This document shows positions 45,905-54,317 of a stretch of 64,000 bases of DNA, in pieces. Source of the DNA: JAKPAM01 sp047601745 (lineage in GTDB: Bacteria > Pseudomonadota > Gammaproteobacteria > Burkholderiales > Burkholderiaceae_E); contig JASGIS010000001.1 of the NCBI GenBank assembly GCA_047601745.1, positions 2,790,001 to 2,854,000 on the forward strand, given 5' to 3'. The notes under the pieces were generated by a model that saw only the letters and a program-made list of their open reading frames with translations, was not told the DNA's origin and did no database searches. Position 1 is the first letter of the stretch; each line of letters starts with the position of its first letter. The position numbers were made by a program, and so were the translations under genes.

Positions 45905-46396
45905 ATGATGGCGACCAGCCCCGAAGCGAGATTGAAGGAACTCGGCCTGACGCTGCCGGCGCCGACGCGCGTGCCGGCCGATGCCCACCTGCCGTACGCG
46001 TTCGTGCACGTCATCGGCCAGCGCGTGCTGATTTCCGGCCACGGCCCGACCGACGCGGACGGGCATCTGTGCGCCCCGTTCGGCAAGGTCGGGCTCGACC
46101 TGTCGGTCGAGCAGGCGGTCGAGCAGGCGCGCGCGACCGCGTTGTCGATCCTGGCCGACCTGCGCGATGCGCTCGGTTCGCTGGACCGGATCGCGCAATG
46201 GGTGCGCGTGTTCGGCATGGTCAACGCGGCCAAAGGCTTCACCGGCCTGCCGCAGGTCATCAACGGCTGTTCGCTGCTGCTGCTCGACGTGTTCGGCGAG
46301 CAGGTCGGCCGCCATTCGCGTTCGGCGGTCGGCATGGCCGAGCTGCCGTGGAACATCCCGGTCGAGATCGAGGGCGAGCTGCTGCTGCGCGACTGA
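45905..46396 (+). CDS. RidA/YjgF family protein
   Basis: A 163-residue Rid-family protein, longer at the N-terminus than RidA. The fold and signature RHSRSAVGMAELPWNIPVEIE keep the arginine (Arg139) that RidA uses for deaminating reactive enamines. It would protect against or process imine by-products. GAAGGAG precedes the tandem ATG ATG (45905/45908). The gene directly follows the acyl-CoA dehydrogenase and is probably co-transcribed. Confidence 0.9.
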   Translation: MMATSPEARLKELGLTLPAPTRVPADAHLPYAFVHVIGQRVLISGHGPTDADGHLCAPFGKVGLDLSVEQAVEQARATALSILADLRDALGSLDRIAQWVRVFGMVNAAKGFTGLPQVINGCSLLLLDVFGEQVGRHSRSAVGMAELPWNIPVEIEGELLLRD

Positions 46397-46457
46397 CCCT
46401 GGCCGGATCCGGGCGATGCCCGGGCGCCGCCGGGATCCGATGCAATATCATGGCGCG

Positions 46458-48059
46458 ATGAAGCCCTTCGATCCCGCCCAGCCTTTCGCCGCCCAGCGCC
46501 CGCCGGTCCTGGCCCGCAACCTCGTCGCCTGCTCGCAGCCGCTGGCCGCGCAGGCCGGCCTGCAGATGCTGGCCCGCGGCGGCAACGCGATCGACGCCGC
46601 GCTGGCGGCCGCGATCGCGCTGACGGTCGTCGAACCGACGATGAACGGCATCGGCGGCGACGGCTTCTCGTTGATCTGGGACGGCTCCCGGCTGCACGGC
46701 CTGAACGCGTCGGGCCGCGCGCCGGCCGCCTGGACGCCCGCCCGCTTCGCCGGGATGACGCGGATGCCGCCGATCGGCTGGGACACGGTGACCGTGCCCG
46801 GCGCGGTGTCGCAATGGGTGCAATTGTCCGAGCGCTTCGGCGCGCTGCCGTTCGCCGACCTGTTCGAGCCAGCGATCCGCTATGCGACCGACGGTTTCGC
46901 GGTCTCGCCGGTGATCGCGCGCCAGTGGGCGGCGGCGGCCGACTCGCCGCTGGCCGCGCAGCCGGGCTTCGCGCAGGCGTTCACGCGCGACGGCCGTGCG
47001 CCGCGCGTCGGCGAGCGCTGGACCTTCGCCGCGCAGGCGCGGACGCTGGCCGACATCGCCGCCACGCACGGCGAGTCGTTCTACCGCGGGCGGCTGGCCG
47101 GCCTGATCGCCGACTGGGCGCAGCGCACCGGCGGCGCGATTACCGGCGAGGACCTGGCCGCGCATCAGGCCGAATGGGTCGAGCCGATCCGCATCGACTA
47201 CCGCGGCTACACGCTCCACGAGATTCCGCCGAACGGCTCGGGCGTCGCCGCGCTGATCGCGCTGGGCGTGCTCGAGCGGCTGCCGGTCGCGCAGACGCGT
47301 CCCGGTTCGGCCGAGCGTCTGCACCTGCAGATCGAGGCGATGCGGCTGGCCTTCGCCGATGCCCATGCGTTCGTCGGCGAGCCGGCGGCGATGCGCGTCG
47401 GCGTCAGCGATCTGCTCGATCCCGACTACCTGGCCTCGCGCGCGGCGCTCGTCGATCCGCAGCGCGCGGGCCTGCCGGGACCGGGCGCGCCGTCGGGCGG
47501 CACCGTCTATCTGTGCGCGGCCGACGCGCAGGGGCGGATGGTGTCGCTGATCCAGTCGAACTACCACGGCTTCGGTTCGGGCGTCGTCGTGCCCGATACC
47601 GGCATCGCGTTGCACAACCGCGGCCTCGGCTTCAAGCTGATCCCGGGCCATCCGGACGAGGTCGGGCCGGGCAAGCGGCCGTTCCATACGATCCTGCCGG
47701 CGTTCATCACGCGCGGCGACGCGCCGGTCATGGCGTTCGGCGTGATGGGCGGCAACATGCAGCCGCAGGGGCACGTGCAGATCGCGATGCGGTACCTGGA
47801 CGACGGGCTCAACCCGCAGGCGTGCTCGGACGCGCCGCGCTGGCGGATCGACGACCAAGGGCAGTTGCTGGTCGAGGCCGCGATGCCGGCCGAAACGATA
47901 GCGGGGCTGCGCGAGCGCGGCCACGACGTCGAGGTCCGGCCGGCCGATTCGCTGGATTTCGGCAGTTGCCAGGCGATCGCGCGCCTGTCGGCCGATCTGG
48001 CCGACGGCTACGTCGCCGGTTCCGACCATCGCCGGGACGGGCAGGCGGTGGGTTTTTGA
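46458..48059 (+). CDS. Gamma-glutamyltransferase-like Ntn-hydrolase
   Basis: A 533-residue gamma-glutamyltransferase family protein. The large-subunit signature NAIDAALAAAIALTVVEPTM and GIGGDGF are near the N-terminus. Self-cleavage is expected before Thr349 in PSGGTVYLCAADAQG, and MGGNMQPQGHVQI follows in the small subunit. There is no signal peptide, so it is a cytoplasmic YwrD-like member rather than the periplasmic GGT. It would cleave gamma-glutamyl or related amide bonds. ATG 46458 is drawn; an in-frame ATG six codons earlier is possible. Confidence 0.9.
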   Translation: MKPFDPAQPFAAQRPPVLARNLVACSQPLAAQAGLQMLARGGNAIDAALAAAIALTVVEPTMNGIGGDGFSLIWDGSRLHGLNASGRAPAAWTPARFAGMTRMPPIGWDTVTVPGAVSQWVQLSERFGALPFADLFEPAIRYATDGFAVSPVIARQWAAAADSPLAAQPGFAQAFTRDGRAPRVGERWTFAAQARTLADIAATHGESFYRGRLAGLIADWAQRTGGAITGEDLAAHQAEWVEPIRIDYRGYTLHEIPPNGSGVAALIALGVLERLPVAQTRPGSAERLHLQIEAMRLAFADAHAFVGEPAAMRVGVSDLLDPDYLASRAALVDPQRAGLPGPGAPSGGTVYLCAADAQGRMVSLIQSNYHGFGSGVVVPDTGIALHNRGLGFKLIPGHPDEVGPGKRPFHTILPAFITRGDAPVMAFGVMGGNMQPQGHVQIAMRYLDDGLNPQACSDAPRWRIDDQGQLLVEAAMPAETIAGLRERGHDVEVRPADSLDFGSCQAIARLSADLADGYVAGSDHRRDGQAVGF

Positions 48060-48196
48060 ACGCCGCGGCACGCGCGCCCGAATGTCGGCGCTGCAATCGC
48101 TGTAACCAAATGTAATCGCAACACGATTTCGAGCGGGCCGGCGCGCTAACATGCCGGCCTCCCCCGACGATATCTCACCTTGTTCACGGAATCTGC

Positions 48197-49453
48197 ATGA
48201 AGATCGGTAGCGGACGATTCGGATGGATCACCTGCCTGACGGCCACGCTGGCCGCGACGGCGACGCTGGGCGCCTGCGGCAGCGGCGGCCTGGGCGGCAG
48301 CGGCAGCACCCCCGATGCGCCGACCAACGTGTCGATCAAGAGCGGCGACCAGCACGTGACGGTGAGCTGGGACGGCGAGCCCGGCGTCAACTACTGGATC
48401 TTCTGCGCGTCCGATCCGTCGATCACGATCGACAACTGGACGACGCTGCCCAATCCGGTGTCGCGGATCGACGCGACCTCGCCGCAGATGGTGATGGATC
48501 TGATCAACGGCCTGAACTACAGTTGCATCGTCAACGGCCGGCACGACAAGGACAAGGGTGGCGATGCCAGCCCGGCCGTGACCGCCGCGACGCGCCCGGC
48601 CGGCGCCGAGTGGGTCGCCGAGACGCCGTGGTCGAGCGGCAACGTCAACGGCATCGCGTTCGGCAACAAGACCCAGGTGGCGGTCGGCGACGGCGGCGGC
48701 CTGTGGTACTCGAAGGACAACGTCACGTGGACGCCGGTGACGCCGCTGACCCCGAGCAACCTGAACGCGGTGACCTACGCGAACAGCCGCTTCGTGGCGG
48801 TCGGTGACGGCGGCGTCGTGCTCACCAGCACCGACGGCATCTCCTGGTCGGCTGATACGCCGCACACCACGGCCAATCTGTACGCGGTCCAGGCGCTGGG
48901 CTCGCGCTACGTCGCGGTCGGCGCCAACGGCACGCTGATCCACAACGGCGACGGTACCAACTGGGACCTGCTGGACGTCGGCACGACCGAAACGCTGTAC
49001 GGGCTGGCGGCCAACAACGACACCGGCGTGATGGTCGCCGTCGGCGCGCGGGGCACGATGCTGCGCACGATCGACACCGATACGTGGACGGCGGTCGCCG
49101 CGCCCGTCTCGACGGACCTGCGCGCGGCCGCCTACGGCAACGGCGTCTTCGCGGTCGTCGGCGCCGGCGGCACGCAGTTGTCGAGCACCGACGGGTCGAC
49201 GTGGACGCAGTCGCCGACGCTGACCGGCAGCACGCTGAACGCCGTCACCTATGATGCGAACATCGTCGGCGAGATCACGTACAGCACGCGCTTCGTCGCG
49301 GTCGGCGACGACGGCGCCGCGCTGTACAGCAACGACGGACGCGACTGGGGCCTGACCACCAACGGCACGACCGCCTCGCTGCGCAGCGTCGTGTTCGGCC
49401 TGAGCCGCTACAAGGCGGTGGGCGTCGGCGGTGCGACGACCGCGTCGTACTGA
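48197..49453 (+). CDS. FN3-like plus seven-repeat propeller lipoprotein
   Basis: A 418-residue predicted lipoprotein; the signal ends in TLGAC (Cys27). Next is a domain resembling fibronectin type III (about 39-130, TPDAPTNVSIKSGDQHVTVSW). The rest (about 140-418) has seven units of about 40 residues, each with a VAVGxxG core (for example RFVAVGDGG, RYVAVGANG, VMVAVGARG) and most with a W-S/T pattern, as in YCF48/BNR-like beta-propellers. It is outside or between the membranes. The partner is unknown. It precedes mdtABC by 54 bases on the same strand and may be part of that transcript. Confidence 0.85.
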   Translation: MKIGSGRFGWITCLTATLAATATLGACGSGGLGGSGSTPDAPTNVSIKSGDQHVTVSWDGEPGVNYWIFCASDPSITIDNWTTLPNPVSRIDATSPQMVMDLINGLNYSCIVNGRHDKDKGGDASPAVTAATRPAGAEWVAETPWSSGNVNGIAFGNKTQVAVGDGGGLWYSKDNVTWTPVTPLTPSNLNAVTYANSRFVAVGDGGVVLTSTDGISWSADTPHTTANLYAVQALGSRYVAVGANGTLIHNGDGTNWDLLDVGTTETLYGLAANNDTGVMVAVGARGTMLRTIDTDTWTAVAAPVSTDLRAAAYGNGVFAVVGAGGTQLSSTDGSTWTQSPTLTGSTLNAVTYDANIVGEITYSTRFVAVGDDGAALYSNDGRDWGLTTNGTTASLRSVVFGLSRYKAVGVGGATTASY

Positions 49454-49507
49454 TCGCCGGCCGCGGTTTCCGGCGTCCTTCGTTCGACGAACGTTCAAAC
49501 AGAATCC

Positions 49508-51133
49508 ATGATGGGCAAGCGCGCGTCGCGGGTGGTGGCGGGAGTGCTGGTCATCGCCGTGGTGGCGGGCGGCCTGTACGCGTATCGGACCGGGCGGCTG
49601 CCGGGGCAGGCGGCCGCGCCGGCGCCCGCGGCGGACCGGGGGTTTGCCGGTTCTTCGGGCGTATCCGGGTCTTCCGGCATCTCCGGTTCGTCCGGTCCGC
49701 GGACCGGCGCGCCGATGACGGGCGCTCCGGGGACGGGTACACCAGAGACGGGTTCTCCGGGGTCGGGCGCCATGGGGTCGGGTGCCCCGGGGTCGGGCCC
49801 CGCGGCCGACGGACACCCGGCGGATCCGGCGGCCGGCACGGCGGCGGACGGCCGGGCCGGGGCTCCGACCGGTGGGACCGGCCTGGCCGCGGCGCCGCCG
49901 GCCGGCGCGCCGCCGGGCTCGGTGGCGACGGCGCCGGTCGCCACGCCGCCGGGCGCTCCATCGGGTGGGCATCGCGGCCCGCCGGGCGGCTTCGACCCGA
50001 ACCGGCCGATGCCGGTGCAGGCCGCCGTCGCCCACAAGGGGGCGATCGAGATCACGATCGGCGCGCTCGGCACGATGACCGCGCGCAACACCGCGACGGT
50101 GCGCAGCCGCGTCGACGGGCTGCTGACGCAGATCCTGTTCCGCGAAGGCCAGACCGTGAAGGCCGGCGACGTGCTCGCGCAGATCGACCCGCGTCCGTAC
50201 CAGGTCGCGCTCGACCAGGCGCGGGGCCAGTTGCTGCGCGACCAGGCGCTGCTGGACAACGCCCGGGTCGACCTCGAACGCTACCGCGGCCTGCTGGCCA
50301 AGGATTCGATCGCCAAGCAGCAGGTCGACGCGCAGGTCGCGCTAGTGCGCCAGTACGAGGGCACGGTGCTCGCCGACAAGGGCCAGGTCGACGACGCGCG
50401 GCTGCAGTTGTCGTTCACGAAGATCACGGCGCCGATCTCCGGGCGCCTCGGCCTGCGGCAGGTCGACCTCGGCAACATGGTGCACTCGTCGGACACCACG
50501 GGCCTGGTCGTCATCACCGAGACGCAGCCGATCACCGCGGTGTTCGCGATCCCGGCCGATCACCTGCCGTCGGTGATGCGCCGGCTCGGTGCCGGGCAGA
50601 CGCTGCCGGTCGAGGCCTGGAGCGCCGACGGCCGCACGGCGCTGGCCACCGGCAAGCTGATCTCGGTCGACAACCAGATCGACACGACGACCGGCACCGT
50701 CAAGCTCAAGGCCGAATTCGCGAACCCGGACAACGCGCTGTTCCCGAACCAGTTCTTCAACGCGCGGCTGGTCGTCGACACGCGCGCCGACGTCGTGCTG
50801 GTTCCGTCGGCGGCGGTCCAGCGCGGCAGCCAGGGCAGCTTCGTCTACCGGATCGACGAAGGCCTGGTCAAGGTCGTCGTCGTGAAGACCGGCGCGACGT
50901 CGGGCAACCGCGTCGAGGTGCTCGACGGCATCTCCGCCGGCGACCAGGTCGTCATCGACGGCGTCGACCGGCTGCGCGAGGGCGCCAAGGTCGAGGTGAT
51001 CCGGCCGCAGACGGCCGGCAGCGGCGCGCCCGGCGCCGCTGCCACTGCCGCTCATGGCGCCGCTGCCGGCCACGGTGCGCCGGGAGCGGCCGGCGACGCG
51101 CGCCGACGGGGGCCCCGCCCGAGCGGGTCGTGA
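49508..51133 (+). CDS. mdtA: RND periplasmic adaptor MdtA, with a long low-complexity linker
   Basis: A 541-residue membrane-fusion protein. An N-terminal helix (about 8-27) anchors it. Residues about 36-165 form a Gly/Pro/Ser/Ala-rich linker from degenerate 15-base repeats, not found in Escherichia coli MdtA. From about residue 168 (MPVQAAVAHKGAIEITIGAL) the adaptor core is normal, with the lipoyl part RSRVDGLLTQILFREGQTV and the closing ITAPISGRLGLRQVDLGNM. The C-terminal tail is also Gly/Ala-rich. First pump gene of mdtABC-nodT; the next gene starts 4 bases after it. Confidence 0.92.
   Translation: MMGKRASRVVAGVLVIAVVAGGLYAYRTGRLPGQAAAPAPAADRGFAGSSGVSGSSGISGSSGPRTGAPMTGAPGTGTPETGSPGSGAMGSGAPGSGPAADGHPADPAAGTAADGRAGAPTGGTGLAAAPPAGAPPGSVATAPVATPPGAPSGGHRGPPGGFDPNRPMPVQAAVAHKGAIEITIGALGTMTARNTATVRSRVDGLLTQILFREGQTVKAGDVLAQIDPRPYQVALDQARGQLLRDQALLDNARVDLERYRGLLAKDSIAKQQVDAQVALVRQYEGTVLADKGQVDDARLQLSFTKITAPISGRLGLRQVDLGNMVHSSDTTGLVVITETQPITAVFAIPADHLPSVMRRLGAGQTLPVEAWSADGRTALATGKLISVDNQIDTTTGTVKLKAEFANPDNALFPNQFFNARLVVDTRADVVLVPSAAVQRGSQGSFVYRIDEGLVKVVVVKTGATSGNRVEVLDGISAGDQVVIDGVDRLREGAKVEVIRPQTAGSGAPGAAATAAHGAAAGHGAPGAAGDARRRGPRPSGS
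49640..49800. repeat. Degenerate 15-base repeats in mdtA
   Basis: Repeated units such as GGTTCTCCGGGGTCG code Gly-Ser-Pro-Gly-Ser-type peptides at the start of the mdtA linker. The frame is maintained. Confidence 0.65.
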
Positions 51134-51137
51134 TGGC

Positions 51138-54100
51138 GTGAACCCGTCGCGCGCGTTCATCCTGCGGCCGGTCGCGACGTCGTTGCTGATGGTCGCGCTG
51201 CTGTTGACGGGGATCGTCGCCTACCGGCTGCTGCCGGTCTCGGCGCTGCCCCAGGTCGACTACCCGACGATCCAGGTCTCGACGCTGTATCCGGGCGCCA
51301 GTCCGTCCGTCATGACCTCGAGCGTGACCGCGCCGCTCGAGCGCCAGTTCGGCCAGATGCCGGGGCTCAGCCAGATGTCGTCGACCAGTTCGGGCGGCGC
51401 GTCGGTGATCACGCTGCAGTTCAGCCTGGACCTGAGCCTGGACGTGGCCGAGCAGCAGGTGCAGGCGGCGATCAACGCGGCCGGCTCGTTCCTGCCGAAC
51501 GATCTGCCGATGCCGCCGGTCTACAGCAAGGTCAACCCGGCCGACAGCCCGATCGTCGCGCTGGCGATCTCGTCGCCGTCGATGCCGCTGCCGCAGGTCC
51601 AGGATCTGGTCGATACGCGCCTGGCGCAGAAACTGTCGCAGGTCAGCGGGGTCGGTCTCGTGACGCTGGCCGGCGGCCAGCGGCCGGCGGTGCGCGTGCA
51701 GGTCAATCCGAAACTGCTGGCGGCCCAGGGCTTGAATCTCGACGACGTGCGCACGGCGATCGGCGCGGCGAACGTCAACTCGGCCAAGGGCAGCTTCGAC
51801 GGGCCGATGCGCGCGTCGACGCTCGACGCCAACGACCAGTTGCGTTCGGCGCGCGAGTACGAAGGGATCGTGCTGGCCTGGCGCAACGGCGCGCCGATCC
51901 GGCTGGTCGACGTGGCGACGTTGATCGACGGCGCCGAGAACGCGCGACTGGCCGCCTGGGCGGGGCGCGACGGCAAGCTGGTGCCGGCGATCATCCTGAA
52001 CGTGCAGCGCCAGCCGGGCGCCAACGTCATCGATACCGTCGACCGGATCAAGGCGCTGCTGCCGCAACTGCAGGCGACGCTGCCGGCGGCCGTCGACGTG
52101 CACCTGTTGACCGACCGCACGACGACGATCCGCGCGTCGGTGCACGACGTGCAGCTCGAACTGGTGCTGGCGGTCGCGCTCGTGGTGATGGTGATCTTTC
52201 TGTTCCTGCGCAGCGTGCCGGCGACGGTGATCCCGGGCGTCGCGGTGCCGCTGTCGCTGGTCGGCACGTTCGGCGTCATGTACCTGGCCGGCTTCTCGAT
52301 CAACAACCTGACGCTGATGGCGCTGACGATCGCCGCCGGTTTCGTCGTCGACGACGCGATCGTGATGATCGAGAACATCGCGCGCCACGTCGAGGAGGGC
52401 GAGTCGCCGCTGCAGGCCGCGCTCAAGGGCTCGCGCCAGATCGCGTTCACGATCATCTCGCTGACGGTCTCGCTGATCGCCGTGCTGATCCCGCTGCTGT
52501 TCATGGGCGACGTCGTCGGCCGTCTGTTCCGCGAGTTCGCGTTGACGCTGACGATCGCGATCCTGATCTCGGCGGTCGTCTCGCTGACGCTGACGCCGAT
52601 GATGTGCGCGCGGCTGCTGCGCAACGTGCCCGAACACGAGCAGAGCGCGTTCTATCGCCGCACCGGCGCGATGTTCGACCGGATGACGCAGGCCTACGGC
52701 CGCGCGCTGACGGTCGTGCTCGACCATCAGTTGCTGACGCTGCTGGTCGCCGTGCTGACGCTGATCGTGACGGTGCTGCTGTACCTGGCGATTCCGAAGG
52801 GCTTCTTCCCGGTCCAGGACACCGGCGCGATCCAGGGGATCACCGAGGCCCGCCAGTCGATCTCGTTCCCGGCGATGGGGCAGCGCCAGCAGGCGCTGGC
52901 CGAGCGGCTGCTGACCGATCCGGCCGTCGAGAGCATCAGTTCGTTCATCGGCGTCGACGGCTCGAACCAGACGATCAACAGCGGGCGGCTGCTGATCAAC
53001 CTGAAGCCCAAGGCCGAGCGCGGGCTGGACGCCAGCGCGGTGATCCGCCGGCTGCAAAGGGTCGTCGCCGACGTGCCGGGCATCGCGCTGTACATGCAGC
53101 CGGTGCAGGACCTGACGATCGACGACCGGATCAGCCGCACGCAGTACCAGTTCACGCTGCAGAGCGCCGACTCGGCGCTGCTGTCGACGTGGACGCCGCG
53201 GCTGGTCGAAGCGCTGTCGGGGCTGCCGCAGTTCGAGGACGTCGCGTCGGACCTGCAGGACCAGGGACAGCAGGCGTTCGTCGAGATCGATCGCGCGGCG
53301 GCCGGCCGGCTCGGCATCACGACCGCGCAGATCGACAACCTGCTGTACAACGCGTTCGGCCAGCGGCTGGTGTCGACGATCTTCACGCAGGCGGCGTTGT
53401 ACCGCGTGGTGCTGGAGGTGCAGCCGCAGTTCCGTCAATCGCTGGCGGCGTTCGACGACCTGTACCTGGTCTCGTCGACCGGCACCCAGATCCCGCTGGC
53501 GGCGGTCGCGCGCGTCGTCGAGAAGCCGGCGCTGCTGGCGATCAACCACATCGGCCAGTTTCCGTCGGTGACGATCTCGTTCAACCTGGCGCCGGGCGTC
53601 TCGCTCGGCGACGCGGTCGACGCGGTGCGGGGCGCCGAGCGGGGGCTCGAACTGCCGGCCAGCGTCGAGACGCGGTTCCAGGGCGCCGCGCTGGCGTTCC
53701 AGGCCTCGCTGTCGAACACGCTGTGGCTGATCCTCGCGGCGATCGTCACGATGTACATCGTGCTCGGCGTGCTGTACGAGAGCTTCATCCATCCGGTGAC
53801 GATCCTGTCGACGCTGCCGTCGGCCGGCGTCGGCGCGCTGCTCGGGCTGATGGCCTGGCGCGCCGACCTGTCGATCATCGCGATCATCGGCATCATCCTG
53901 CTGATCGGCATCGTCAAGAAGAACGCGATCATGATGATCGACTTCGCGCTGGACGCCGAGCGCCATCAGGGCATGGCGCCGCGCGACGCGATCTACCAAG
54001 CCTGCCTGCTGCGGCTGCGGCCGATCCTGATGACGACGATGGCCGCGCTGCTCGGCGCGCTGCCGATGGTCGTCGGCGGCGGCGTCGGCTCCGAGCTGCG

Positions 54101-54317
54101 CCAGCCGATGGGCGTTGCGATGATCGGCGGCCTGCTGGTCAGCCAGGTGCTGACGCTGTTCACGACGCCGGTCATCTACCTGGCGTTCGACCGCCTGTCG
54201 CGCGGGCGGCGCGCGCGGACCGGTCCGCACGCCGGCCAGGGCGACGGCCGCGGCGGCGGCGGTCCGGTGCCGGTGCTGCCGCCGGACGCCGATCCGTCGG
54301 CGATCGAGCCGCGATGA
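51138..54317 (+). CDS. mdtB: RND efflux pump subunit MdtB
   Basis: A 1059-residue RND transporter starting (GTG) NPSRAFILRPVATSLLMVAL, four bases past the mdtA stop. Proton-relay aspartates in GFVVDDAIVMIENIAR (TM4) and the lysine in GIVKKNAIMMIDFA (TM10) are intact. It forms a heteromeric pump with MdtC, as in Escherichia coli MdtABC, which exports novobiocin, bile salts and related compounds; that range is by analogy. The stop overlaps the mdtC start (ATGA). The long open frame opposite this gene is a composition artefact. Confidence 0.95.
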   Translation: MNPSRAFILRPVATSLLMVALLLTGIVAYRLLPVSALPQVDYPTIQVSTLYPGASPSVMTSSVTAPLERQFGQMPGLSQMSSTSSGGASVITLQFSLDLSLDVAEQQVQAAINAAGSFLPNDLPMPPVYSKVNPADSPIVALAISSPSMPLPQVQDLVDTRLAQKLSQVSGVGLVTLAGGQRPAVRVQVNPKLLAAQGLNLDDVRTAIGAANVNSAKGSFDGPMRASTLDANDQLRSAREYEGIVLAWRNGAPIRLVDVATLIDGAENARLAAWAGRDGKLVPAIILNVQRQPGANVIDTVDRIKALLPQLQATLPAAVDVHLLTDRTTTIRASVHDVQLELVLAVALVVMVIFLFLRSVPATVIPGVAVPLSLVGTFGVMYLAGFSINNLTLMALTIAAGFVVDDAIVMIENIARHVEEGESPLQAALKGSRQIAFTIISLTVSLIAVLIPLLFMGDVVGRLFREFALTLTIAILISAVVSLTLTPMMCARLLRNVPEHEQSAFYRRTGAMFDRMTQAYGRALTVVLDHQLLTLLVAVLTLIVTVLLYLAIPKGFFPVQDTGAIQGITEARQSISFPAMGQRQQALAERLLTDPAVESISSFIGVDGSNQTINSGRLLINLKPKAERGLDASAVIRRLQRVVADVPGIALYMQPVQDLTIDDRISRTQYQFTLQSADSALLSTWTPRLVEALSGLPQFEDVASDLQDQGQQAFVEIDRAAAGRLGITTAQIDNLLYNAFGQRLVSTIFTQAALYRVVLEVQPQFRQSLAAFDDLYLVSSTGTQIPLAAVARVVEKPALLAINHIGQFPSVTISFNLAPGVSLGDAVDAVRGAERGLELPASVETRFQGAALAFQASLSNTLWLILAAIVTMYIVLGVLYESFIHPVTILSTLPSAGVGALLGLMAWRADLSIIAIIGIILLIGIVKKNAIMMIDFALDAERHQGMAPRDAIYQACLLRLRPILMTTMAALLGALPMVVGGGVGSELRQPMGVAMIGGLLVSQVLTLFTTPVIYLAFDRLSRGRRARTGPHAGQGDGRGGGGPVPVLPPDADPSAIEPR

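Noticed and set aside
50952..54230. A minus-strand open frame of over 1000 codons opposite mdtB (and similar ones opposite mdtC at 54176-57511 and at 1547-3979)
   Set aside because: They are products of high GC and strong third-position bias. Their residues are Arg/Gln/His-rich with no family motifs, and the plus-strand genes are unmistakable.
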